Assembly (NCBI GenBank): GCA_049323275.1
Contig: JBMOOM010000047.1
Span: 30,888 to 94,887 of the forward strand
Length of the DNA stretch: 64,000 bases
From: Taklimakanibacter sp049323275
GTDB lineage: Bacteria > Pseudomonadota > Alphaproteobacteria > Rhizobiales > Aestuariivirgaceae
Direction of reading: 5' to 3'
In this document: positions 10,989-18,814 of the stretch, in pieces
How positions within the stretch are numbered: the stretch's first letter is position 1
Layout of the letters: each line of letters begins with the position of its first letter
Made by a program: the position numbers and the translations under genes
The notes under the pieces: model-generated
Database searches by the model: none
What the model was told of the DNA's origin: nothing
What the model saw: the letters and a program-made list of their open reading frames with translations, nothing else

Positions 10989-12115
10989 AGGTGCTCATCT
11001 ATGTGCAGCATCTCCTCGGCATCGGCCATCTGGCGCGGGTCAGCCGCATCGCCGCGGCGCTCGGCCAGGCAGGCGACGAAGTCACGCTGGTGAGCGGCGG
11101 CGCCGCCGTCGCCGGCTTTCCGCCGCCCGGCGTCAAGCTCGTGCAGCTGCCGGCCATCCGGGCGCGCGACTTGTCCTTCGCCGAGCTCATCGACGATGAC
11201 GGCAAGACCATCGACGACGCCTTCAAGGCGGCAAGGCGCGACCGGCTCATCGCCGAATTCGACGCGGCGAGGCCGGACGTCCTGATCATCGAAGCCTTTC
11301 CCTTCGGCCGCCGGCAGATGCGGTTCGAATTGCTGCCGCTGCTGAAGCATGCGCGCGCAAGCGAGCGGCCGCCGCTCATCGCCAGCTCGGTGCGCGACAT
11401 CCTGCAGGAGAACCGCAAAGCCGGGCGGGCCGAGGAGACGCTCGCCACGCTGCGTGATCTGTTCGACCTCGTGCTCGTCCATGGCGATCCGCAATTCGCG
11501 CGGCTCGAGGAGACCTTCCCCCTGGCCGGCGAGATCGCCGGCCGCATCGTCTATACCGGGCTCGTGGCCGGGGAGACGGCGACATCGCCCGACCGTTTCG
11601 ACGTGGTGGTCTCGGCCGGCGGCGGCGTGGTCGGACGCAAGCTCATCGACGCCGCGATCGCCGCGGCGCCCGGTCTCATCGGGCGCTGGCCGCGCTGGTG
11701 CATCCTGACCGGGCCCAATTTCCCCGCCGCGGAGCGGGCCGCCCTCCAGGCCGACCTGCCGGCGGGCATCGTCCTCGAGACGTTCCGGGCCGATTTCCCG
11801 GGCCTTCTCGGACAGGCGCGGCTGTCGATCTCACAAGCGGGCTACAATACGGTCTGCGACATCCTGCGGGCCGGCTGTCGGGCGGTCCTGATCCCCTTCG
11901 CGGAAGGCGGCGAAACCGAGCAAAGCGACCGCGCCCGGCGCCTGGCGGCGCTCGGGCTCGCCGCTGTCGTGACCGAGGACGGCCTCACCCCCGAAAGCCT
12001 GGCGGCCGCCATGGCGGCGGCGCCCCAGCCCCGCCGCCGCACGCTCGATCTCGACGGCGCGGCCGAAACGGCGCGTATCCTCCGCCACTGGCCGGCGTCG
12101 CGGCCAACGCCGTGA
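10985..12115 (+). CDS. MurG-like (GT-B fold) glycosyltransferase family protein, second of two
   Basis: A 376-residue relative of the protein encoded at 8384. It begins MKVLIYVQHLLGIGHLARVSRIA; GIGHLAR matches GLGHLRR of the first copy. The C-terminal half has FDVVVSAGGGVVGRKLIDAA, a GQARLSISQAGYNTVCDILRAG stretch (compare GGYNTFCEIL in the first) and IPFAEGGETEQSDRARRLAALG, the expected nucleotide-sugar pocket. No membrane segment is visible. It overlaps the GT4 gene by 4 bp. About 140 bp without a clear hairpin separates it from the ABC-like gene, so transcription may continue. Confidence 0.8.
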   Translation: MKVLIYVQHLLGIGHLARVSRIAAALGQAGDEVTLVSGGAAVAGFPPPGVKLVQLPAIRARDLSFAELIDDDGKTIDDAFKAARRDRLIAEFDAARPDVLIIEAFPFGRRQMRFELLPLLKHARASERPPLIASSVRDILQENRKAGRAEETLATLRDLFDLVLVHGDPQFARLEETFPLAGEIAGRIVYTGLVAGETATSPDRFDVVVSAGGGVVGRKLIDAAIAAAPGLIGRWPRWCILTGPNFPAAERAALQADLPAGIVLETFRADFPGLLGQARLSISQAGYNTVCDILRAGCRAVLIPFAEGGETEQSDRARRLAALGLAAVVTEDGLTPESLAAAMAAAPQPRRRTLDLDGAAETARILRHWPASRPTP

Positions 12116-12254
12116 AAGACTGGCTTAACCTTGATTTCAATGGATTTTCGGCAGTAGCCGGGATCGGGGCGATTTTGTATGCTGGATCGAGCAATCATGC
12201 ATAATCCTGTTTCGTCATCCCATCGGCCCCCGCCCTTCGAGCGCTTCTTCCCAC

Positions 12255-14984
12255 ATGGATAAGAATCTCGCCAAATATATCTGGAGGCATACGAGCCGGC
12301 ATCAGATCTGGATATTGTTCATCATCCTCCTGTCGATGCCGACCTATTTCCTCTCGCTCGATTTGCCCAAGCAGATCGTCAACGGGCCGATCCAGGGCGA
12401 CGGCTTCAGCACGCCCGATGCCCAGGAAGTCTTCCTGCGGATCGTGATCGACCTGCCGGATTGGTTGTCGAAGGCCGAGCCACTCGTCCTGTTCGACGGC
12501 TTCAGCCTCGACCGGCTGCAGATGCTGATGGCGCTGTCCGGCGCCTTTCTCGTTCTCGTCATCGTCAACGGCCTGTTCAAGCTCTATATCAACACCTTCA
12601 AGGGCCGGCTCGGCGAGCGCATGCTGCGCCGCCTGCGCTTCCAGCTCGTCGACCGCGTGCTGCGCTTCCCGCCCAATGTGTTCAAGCGCGTAAAGGCGGC
12701 CGAGGTCGCCACCATGGTGAAGGACGAAGTCGAGCCGCTCGGCGGCTTCATCGGCGACGCTTTCGTGCAGCCGGCCTTTCTCGGCCTGCAGGCGGCGACC
12801 GCGCTGTTCTTCATCCTGCTGCAGAATGTCTGGCTGGGCCTGCTCGCGGCCTTCATGGTCGGCATCCAGGGCGTCGTCATTCCCAAGATGCGCCGCCGCC
12901 TCATCCGCCTCGGCAAGGAGCGCCAGCTCACCGCGCGCCAGCTCGCCGGCCGCGTCGGCGAGATCGTCGACGGCATCTCGTCGATCCACGTCCATGACAC
13001 GTCGAATTATGAGCGCGCTGACGTCGCCGATCGCCTCGGACGCATCTTCAAGATCCGCTACGACCTCTATCAATGGAAGTTCTTCGTCAAATTCCTCAAC
13101 AATTTCCTGGCCCAGGTCACGCCGTTCCTGTTCTACGCGATCGGCGGCTATCTGGCGCTGCGCGGTCAGCTCGATATCGGCCAGCTCGTCGCGGTGATCT
13201 CGGCCTATAAGGACCTTCCGTCGCCGATCAAGGACCTGATCGACTGGGACCAGCAGCGCATCGACGTGCAGGTCAAATATGCCCAGGTCTATGAGCAGTT
13301 CCATGTCGACCAGATCATCGACCCGGCCATCCAGGATGTGACGAGCGGCCCGGTCAAGCCGATCGCGACGCCGATCTCGGTCGTCAATTTCTCGGCCAGC
13401 GACGACAGCGGCGCCAGGCTTCTCGAGAACATCACCCTCGATATGAGGCCCGGCGAGACCGTCGCCGTCATCGGCACCGCGGGCGGCGGCAGCGAGGCGC
13501 TCGCCGATACGCTGGTGCGGCTGGTCTGGCCCGAGCAGGGGCGCGTCACTATCAATGGCGAGGACCTGCTGGACATTCCAGAAGCGCTCACCGGGCGGCG
13601 CATCGCCTATGCCTCGGGCGACGCCTTCCTGTTCCAGGGCACGATCTACGACAATCTGACTTATGTACTGAAGCACTATCCGGTGAATGAACGCGTCCTC
13701 GACGGCGCCGCCTTGACGCAGCGCGAATGGGAGAAGACGGAAGCGCGCAACGCCGGCAACCCGGATCACGATCTGCATGGCGACTGGATCGACTATCAGA
13801 CGATCGGCGTCGACGGGCCGGAGGATCTGTTCACGGCCATGGAGCAGGCGCTCGATGCGGTGCAGTTCTCCGATGACGTGTTCGATCTCGGCCTCAGGGC
13901 GTCGGTCGACGAGAAGGCGCATCCGGCGATACCGGAGCATATCGTCGCGGCGCGCAAGGCGCTGAGGACAAGGCTCGAGGAAGAGAATCTGGCCGGGCTC
14001 GTCACGTCATTCGATCCGGCGCTCTACAATGCCGAGGCGACCGTCGCCGAGAATCTGCTGTTCGGCACGCCGATGGGGCCGGAGCTCTCCAACACGAATC
14101 TGGCGTCCAACGCGTATTTCCGCTCGGTCCTGGCGCAATCGGGACTCGACGACGCCCTCTACCGGATGGGCGTCGAGATCGCCCGCAACGCCGTCGAGCT
14201 GTTCCGCGACCTGCCGCCCGACCACCCGTTCTTCCAGCAGCTGGGCTTCATGACGGCGGACGAGATCCCCGATTACCAGGCGCTGCTGCAGCGGCTGCAG
14301 GACAAACCCTTCGCGCAAGTGGCCGAGGCCGACGGCAAGCGGATGATGAAGCTCGCCTTCTCCTATGTCGAGCCGCGCTATCGCTTCGGCCTTCTCGATC
14401 AGGAGCTGATGAACCGCATCGTCGCGGCGCGCGCCGCCTTCCATGACAATCTGCCGGAGAGCCTCAAAGGCGCGATCGAGCCCTATGACGCCGAGGGCTA
14501 CAACAAGTCCGCCAGCATCCTCGACAATGTGCTGTTCGGCCGCGTCGGCCACCGCCATGCCGACGCCGCCGACCGCATTCGCGGCCTCGTGCGCTCGGTG
14601 CTCGACGAGCTCGATGTCAGCCGTGACGTGGTGAGAGTCGGGATGGAATTCAACGTGGGGGTCGGCGGCCGGCGCCTCACCTCGGTGCAGCGGCAGAAGC
14701 TGCATGTCGCGCGCGCCTTGCTGAAGCGCGGCGACTTCATCATTCTCAACAAGGCGTTGTCCTCGGTCGAGCAGCGCACCCAGGAACAGCTGGTGCGCTC
14801 GGTGCTGGGCGAGGCGGCGCGCGACGAGCGCAAGCCGGCGGTCATCTGGGTGCTGAGCAATCCGAATCTCGCCAGGCTGTTCGACCGGGTGGTGGTGCTC
14901 GATCGCGGAACCGCGGTCGAGGACGGCAATTACGATCAGCTGATGGCTCGAAAGGGCGTTTTCGCCGGGCTTCTGGCGTCGTAA
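12255..14984 (+). CDS. ABC-exporter-like membrane protein with a catalytically dead, expanded NBD
   Basis: A 909-residue protein built like a type I ABC exporter: an N-terminal membrane domain (about five to six helices between residues 17 and 300) followed by a C-terminal ATPase-like domain from about 375. None of the catalytic motifs survives. Walker A is GTAGGGSE (407-414), with the Lys and Ser/Thr positions now S413 and E414. The Q-loop position is Gly (about 455). The signature LSGGQ is LTSVQ (808-812). Walker B LDE is LNK (N832, K833) and the H-loop His is N869. Between Walker A and the signature lie some 300 extra residues in which a (D/E)N(L/V)xxx motif following the Q-loop recurs: DNLTYV (466-471), ENLLFG (599-604), DNVLFG (757-762). 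The reading frame is intact throughout, so it is not a decayed pseudogene. It is followed by cyclic-nucleotide signalling genes. It may be a regulated channel, scaffold or flippase that does not hydrolyse ATP; the function is unknown. Confidence 0.85.
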   Translation: MDKNLAKYIWRHTSRHQIWILFIILLSMPTYFLSLDLPKQIVNGPIQGDGFSTPDAQEVFLRIVIDLPDWLSKAEPLVLFDGFSLDRLQMLMALSGAFLVLVIVNGLFKLYINTFKGRLGERMLRRLRFQLVDRVLRFPPNVFKRVKAAEVATMVKDEVEPLGGFIGDAFVQPAFLGLQAATALFFILLQNVWLGLLAAFMVGIQGVVIPKMRRRLIRLGKERQLTARQLAGRVGEIVDGISSIHVHDTSNYERADVADRLGRIFKIRYDLYQWKFFVKFLNNFLAQVTPFLFYAIGGYLALRGQLDIGQLVAVISAYKDLPSPIKDLIDWDQQRIDVQVKYAQVYEQFHVDQIIDPAIQDVTSGPVKPIATPISVVNFSASDDSGARLLENITLDMRPGETVAVIGTAGGGSEALADTLVRLVWPEQGRVTINGEDLLDIPEALTGRRIAYASGDAFLFQGTIYDNLTYVLKHYPVNERVLDGAALTQREWEKTEARNAGNPDHDLHGDWIDYQTIGVDGPEDLFTAMEQALDAVQFSDDVFDLGLRASVDEKAHPAIPEHIVAARKALRTRLEEENLAGLVTSFDPALYNAEATVAENLLFGTPMGPELSNTNLASNAYFRSVLAQSGLDDALYRMGVEIARNAVELFRDLPPDHPFFQQLGFMTADEIPDYQALLQRLQDKPFAQVAEADGKRMMKLAFSYVEPRYRFGLLDQELMNRIVAARAAFHDNLPESLKGAIEPYDAEGYNKSASILDNVLFGRVGHRHADAADRIRGLVRSVLDELDVSRDVVRVGMEFNVGVGGRRLTSVQRQKLHVARALLKRGDFIILNKALSSVEQRTQEQLVRSVLGEAARDERKPAVIWVLSNPNLARLFDRVVVLDRGTAVEDGNYDQLMARKGVFAGLLAS

Positions 14985-15016
14985 TATGGATGGAGTTGAA
15001 ATGGGAGAGATGAGTC

Positions 15017-15481
15017 ATGCAGCTCAAGGATGAAGTGGAGCTGTTGCGGCGCGTGCCGCTCTTCTCGAATGTCGCGCCGGCCAAGCTCAAGCTTCTGGCC
15101 TTCACCTCGGACCGCGTCAATTTCGACCAGGGCCAGACGCTGTTCAAGCAGGGCGATCCGGGCGATGCCGCCTATGTGGTGCTGTCGGGCTCCGCCGATG
15201 TGCTGGTCAATTCGCAAAGCGGCGAGATCAAGGTGGCGACGCTCGAGCCCAATTCGATCGTCGGCGAGATCGCCATCCTCTGCGATGTCTCGCGCACCGC
15301 CACCGTCAAGGCCAACGCGCCGCTCGAGACGCTGCGCATCCGCAAGGATCATTTCCTGAGATTGCTGGCGGAGTTTCCGGAGATGGCCGTCGAGATCATG
15401 CGGGTGCTGGCCGATCGTCTCAGCCACACGACCGCAGAGCTCAGCGAAGCGCGCAGCGATCTCAGGCGAAAGGCGAATTAG
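15017..15481 (+). CDS. Stand-alone cyclic nucleotide-binding (CNB) domain protein
   Basis: A 154-residue protein that is essentially a single Crp/Kinase-A type cyclic nucleotide-binding domain with no DNA-binding helix-turn-helix. The beta-barrel (FDQGQTLFKQGDPGDAAYVVLSG) leads to a phosphate-binding cassette, IVGEIAILCDVSRTATV, with G83, E84 and R93 in the places that hold the ribose and cyclic phosphate. The C-terminal helix (VEIMRVLADRLSHTTAELSEARSDL) could make a short coiled coil for dimerisation or partner contact. With no output domain, it probably acts on a partner protein. It sits 32 bp after the ABC-like gene and 18 bp before a cyclase gene, so the partner may be the ABC-like protein. 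Confidence 0.92.
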   Translation: MQLKDEVELLRRVPLFSNVAPAKLKLLAFTSDRVNFDQGQTLFKQGDPGDAAYVVLSGSADVLVNSQSGEIKVATLEPNSIVGEIAILCDVSRTATVKANAPLETLRIRKDHFLRLLAEFPEMAVEIMRVLADRLSHTTAELSEARSDLRRKAN

Positions 15482-15499
15482 AAGGTCAGGAGGCGCGGG

Positions 15500-17194
15500 A
15501 TGACTGCTCCCGATTCCGCCTCGCGGCACAAGTCCAATCCGCGTGTTTCGCTGCGCCAGCTGCGGCTGGCGACGGGCCTCGTTCTGTTCGCCTTTGCGGC
15601 GACGCATTTCCTCAACCACGCCGTCGGCCTGGTGTCGATCGAGACGATGGAAGCGGTGCGCGGCTGGCGGATAGCCGTCACCCGCAGTGCTCCCGGCACG
15701 GCCATCCTCCTCGCCTCGTTCCTCGTCCATTTCGTGCTCGGGATCGTGGTCTTCATCCGCCGCCGTTCCTTGCGGATCAGCCCGCATGAATGGGTGCAGC
15801 TTGCTTTCGGCCTGCTCATTCCGCTGTTTTTGATGCGCCATGTCACCGGCCTGCGCGGCGCTCACGAATATGCGGGCGTCGACGATAATTACACCTATGC
15901 CCTATGGGTCATGTGGCCGGACGAGGCGTGGCGTCAGGCGGCTCTGATGACGCTGGTGTGGGTTCACGGCTTGATCGGTCTGCATCACTGGCTGGAGTTC
16001 AAGCCCTCGTATCGCCGGCTGAGATGGTTGTGGATCGTCATCGCGACCTTGGTCCCGGCGCTCGGCTATGCGGGTTTCGCCTCGGCGGGCCGCGCCATCC
16101 GCTATGAGACGGATTTCCAGCCGCCGCTGAGCCAGGAGCAGTTCGATTTCCTGCATCGGGCGCTCGGCTACGAGTTCTATGGCTATCTGGGACTGCTTGC
16201 CCTGATCGTGGCGGCGCGCCTCGGCCTCGGGCTGCTCGACCGTTACCGGCATACGATCACCCTCACTTATACCGGCGGGCAAAAAGTATCGGCGCGCCGC
16301 GGCCTTTCCATCCTCGAGATCAGCCGGCTCAACAACATACCGCATGCCTCGGTCTGTGGCGGCCGCGCCCGCTGCTCCACCTGCCGGATCCGGGTGCTCG
16401 AAGGCCCGGCGGACCAGCCGCCAGCCGACGCCAATGAGCAGAAGGTGCTGAAGCGGGTGGGCGCTCCCGCCAATGTCCGGCTCGGCTGCCAGTTCAGGCC
16501 AGAGACCGATCTCACCATCACGACGCTGCTGCCGGCGGTTACGGCCGATACAGTGAATGGACTGGTCGACAAATATTTCTGGGGGGTGGAGCAGGACGTC
16601 ACGGTCATGTTCTGCGACCTCAGGGGCTTCACCAGATTGTCGCAGCAGCGTCTCTCCTATGACGTCGTTTTCCTGCTCAACCAGTATCTGGGGCGCATGA
16701 GCGAGGTCATCATCGACACCGGGGGATATGTCGACAAATTCATGGGTGACGGGATCATGGCGATCTTCGGCATGGACAGCGGGGCCAGGACCGGGGCCCG
16801 GGACGCGCTCGCGGCGGTGCGCGCCATGGGCGGGGTGCTCGACGCCCTCAATCAAAGCCTGCATGAGGAAATGCGCGGCAAGCTCGAAATGGGCATCGGG
16901 CTGCATTCGGGCACGGCCATACTGGGGCGTATCGGGGCGGCCGGCAAAGGCTCGGCGGCGGGCGGCGTCACCGCGCTCGGCGACACGGTGAACACCGCGA
17001 GCCGGCTGGAAGGCGCCTGCAAGGAGCTCGATATGCAGGCCATCATCTCCAAGGCGGTGCTCGACAGGGCGGAAGCGGATTTCGGCGAGCTCGAAACCCA
17101 GAGCATCGAGATCAGGGGAAGAGCGGGGGCGCTCGATGTGGTCATGGTGAAGCGGGCGACGCAATTGCCCGCTTTAGAGTCGCCTAAGCCGTAG
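15500..17194 (+). CDS. Membrane redox-sensing cyclase: six-helix heme-type anchor, [2Fe-2S] ferredoxin domain, class III cyclase
   Basis: A 564-residue three-part protein. Residues 1-245 contain about six membrane helices with histidines inside or beside them (ATHFLNHAVG, FLVHFVLG, LMRHVTG, VWVHGLIGLHHW), the pattern of a diheme-b anchor as described for Sinorhizobium CyaC. Residues 250-340 form a plant-type [2Fe-2S] ferredoxin domain with ligands C286, C292, C295 and C330. Residues 365-550 are a class III cyclase with metal aspartates D373 (FCDLRGFT) and D417 (MGDGIMAIFG) and transition-state N498 and R502 (GDTVNTASR). It probably makes cAMP in response to quinone pool or other redox state. 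A GGAGG ribosome binding site lies at 15488-15492. The neighbours are a CNB receiver upstream and an MBL hydrolase 11 bp downstream. Cyclase and ferredoxin assignments are firm; heme binding is inferred. Confidence 0.92.
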   Translation: MTAPDSASRHKSNPRVSLRQLRLATGLVLFAFAATHFLNHAVGLVSIETMEAVRGWRIAVTRSAPGTAILLASFLVHFVLGIVVFIRRRSLRISPHEWVQLAFGLLIPLFLMRHVTGLRGAHEYAGVDDNYTYALWVMWPDEAWRQAALMTLVWVHGLIGLHHWLEFKPSYRRLRWLWIVIATLVPALGYAGFASAGRAIRYETDFQPPLSQEQFDFLHRALGYEFYGYLGLLALIVAARLGLGLLDRYRHTITLTYTGGQKVSARRGLSILEISRLNNIPHASVCGGRARCSTCRIRVLEGPADQPPADANEQKVLKRVGAPANVRLGCQFRPETDLTITTLLPAVTADTVNGLVDKYFWGVEQDVTVMFCDLRGFTRLSQQRLSYDVVFLLNQYLGRMSEVIIDTGGYVDKFMGDGIMAIFGMDSGARTGARDALAAVRAMGGVLDALNQSLHEEMRGKLEMGIGLHSGTAILGRIGAAGKGSAAGGVTALGDTVNTASRLEGACKELDMQAIISKAVLDRAEADFGELETQSIEIRGRAGALDVVMVKRATQLPALESPKP

Positions 17195-17205
17195 AACCTG
17201 CTACG

Positions 17206-18066
17206 ATGGCGCCCGAGCGAGGGTTCAAGTCGTTGAAAGAAAAGAGTGAATTCACAGTAAAATTCTGGGGTGCCAGGGGCAGCATTCCGGTGTCGGGACC
17301 GGAAGTCGCCCGTTACGGCGGTGATTCGTCCTGCGTGGAAATGCGCTGCGGCGACCACATCCTGATGTTCGACGCAGGGTCAGGACTCAAGCGCGCCGGC
17401 CAGGAGCTCGAGCGCGAGGGGGTCGAACGTCTCGACATGTTCTTCTCGCACTGCCACTGGGATCATATTTTCGGTATTCCCTTCTTCATGCCGTTCTACC
17501 GTGGCAGCAACAAGATCAGCATCTGGTCAGGCCATCTCGCCGGCGTGATGAGCACGCATGAGATGATCTCCGGCATCATGAAGGCGCCCTATTTCCCGAT
17601 CGCGCCGGAAATCTTCATCGCCGATGTCGACTACAAGGATTTCAAACCGGGCGACGTGCTGAAGCCGCATCCCGGCATCGTGCTGCGTACGGCGAGCCTC
17701 AATCATCCCAATGCCGCGGTCGGCTATCGCGTCGAATTCGCGGGCAAGTCCGCCTGCTACATCACCGATACCGAACATGTGCCGGGCAAGCCCGACCAGA
17801 ATGTGCTGAAGCTCATCGATCGTGCCGATCTGGTCATCTACGATGCGTGCTTCACCGATGCGGAGATGCCGCGCTATCGCGGCTTCGGCCATTCGAGCTG
17901 GGAAGAGGGCATCCGTCTGTGCCAGGCGGCGAAAGCCAAGCAGCTCGCCATCTTCCATCATTCGCCTTTGCGCAATGACGACGAGCTGGACAGGATCGGC
18001 GAAGACGCGAAGGCGGAGTTTGCCGGGGCCTTCGTGGCGCGCCAGGGCCTAGTGGTGAAGCTGTAG
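17206..18066 (+). CDS. MBL-fold metallo-hydrolase
   Basis: A 286-residue metallo-beta-lactamase fold hydrolase of the PhnP / phosphodiesterase-like branch. The metal-binding motif is SHCHWDH with H82, H84, D86 and H87. Later ligands are visible in SLNHPNAAVGYRVE, ITDTEH, IYDACF and FHHSP. FTVKFWGARGSIPVSGP and YGGDSSCVEMR at the start are hallmarks of small-molecule phosphodiesterase and RNase Z-like members. No signal peptide is seen, so it is cytosolic. It follows the cyclase gene by 11 bp and is probably co-transcribed. A role in breaking down the cyclic nucleotide made by its neighbour is attractive but unproven. Confidence 0.87.
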   Translation: MAPERGFKSLKEKSEFTVKFWGARGSIPVSGPEVARYGGDSSCVEMRCGDHILMFDAGSGLKRAGQELEREGVERLDMFFSHCHWDHIFGIPFFMPFYRGSNKISIWSGHLAGVMSTHEMISGIMKAPYFPIAPEIFIADVDYKDFKPGDVLKPHPGIVLRTASLNHPNAAVGYRVEFAGKSACYITDTEHVPGKPDQNVLKLIDRADLVIYDACFTDAEMPRYRGFGHSSWEEGIRLCQAAKAKQLAIFHHSPLRNDDELDRIGEDAKAEFAGAFVARQGLVVKL

Positions 18067-18067
18067 C

Positions 18068-18814
18068 CTATCCCAGCAGCTCGCCGGGCGTTCGCCAAAG
18101 CACCGCACTGCTCAGCGCCGTAACGGCGAAGAGGTCGGCGAGGAAGCGGAAAGCGTCCTCGTCGCTCACCAGATGATGGCTGAGCACGCCGACCGGCCTG
18201 CCGTCACCGGCGACGCGCGCCTCCCGCAATTCCTGAACAAGCTCCGCGATCAGCACATCATGATCGCGGCAGCGATTGCCGGCGCGCGAATCGACGATGT
18301 CGATATGGGTGTTGACGACGATGAGACCCGGCAGCGATCCGAGCTTGTGGCCGAAAGCCGACAGGGCGGCGAAGCCGAGCGCCGGCAGATCGTCGAGCAG
18401 AGATGGGTCGATGCGATTCCACGGCGGCACCAGCATCGGGGTCAACCGGTCGCCATAGAATCGGCGTAGCCGCGCCAAGCCATTCGTCAGGTCGCCCAGC
18501 ACCGCATCGCGCGGGCGGTGCAGTCCAAGCTCCTGCTTCTTCTCCGATGCGGGCGCGTGATTGGCATGCGACCAGCCATGAATGACGGGGTGGATGAGCT
18601 CTTCGCCGGCGAGGCGGTCGGCCAAAGCCGGGCCGGTGCGGGCCGGGATGATGGCCAGCGCCACCGGCACGCCGTGGTCGCGCCCGAGACCGGCGAACCG
18701 GTCGAGCGCCGGCGTCGGCGCGACGGCGTCATCGTCGCGAAGCCACAGCGAGGCGGTGCGACCGGCATCGCGCCAGCGCGCCAGCTCGTCCCGGAGCGGT
18801 TGCCAGAGAGTCAT
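18068..18814 (-). CDS. Polysaccharide deacetylase family (NodB-like) protein
   Basis: A 248-residue protein with the NodB-homology pattern: an LRDDDAV strand with the metal and catalytic aspartates near residue 26, an HGWSHANH segment with the histidine pair, and PPWNRID near 150. Such enzymes remove N- or O-acetyl groups from polysaccharides or sugars. There is no signal peptide, so it probably acts in the cytosol on a precursor. It overlaps the upstream GT4 gene by 4 bp (ATGA), giving a two-gene reverse operon that converges tail to tail with the MBL gene (2 bp between stops). This supports a surface-glycan function for the region. Confidence 0.82.
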   Translation of the reverse strand: MTLWQPLRDELARWRDAGRTASLWLRDDDAVAPTPALDRFAGLGRDHGVPVALAIIPARTGPALADRLAGEELIHPVIHGWSHANHAPASEKKQELGLHRPRDAVLGDLTNGLARLRRFYGDRLTPMLVPPWNRIDPSLLDDLPALGFAALSAFGHKLGSLPGLIVVNTHIDIVDSRAGNRCRDHDVLIAELVQELREARVAGDGRPVGVLSHHLVSDEDAFRFLADLFAVTALSSAVLWRTPGELLG

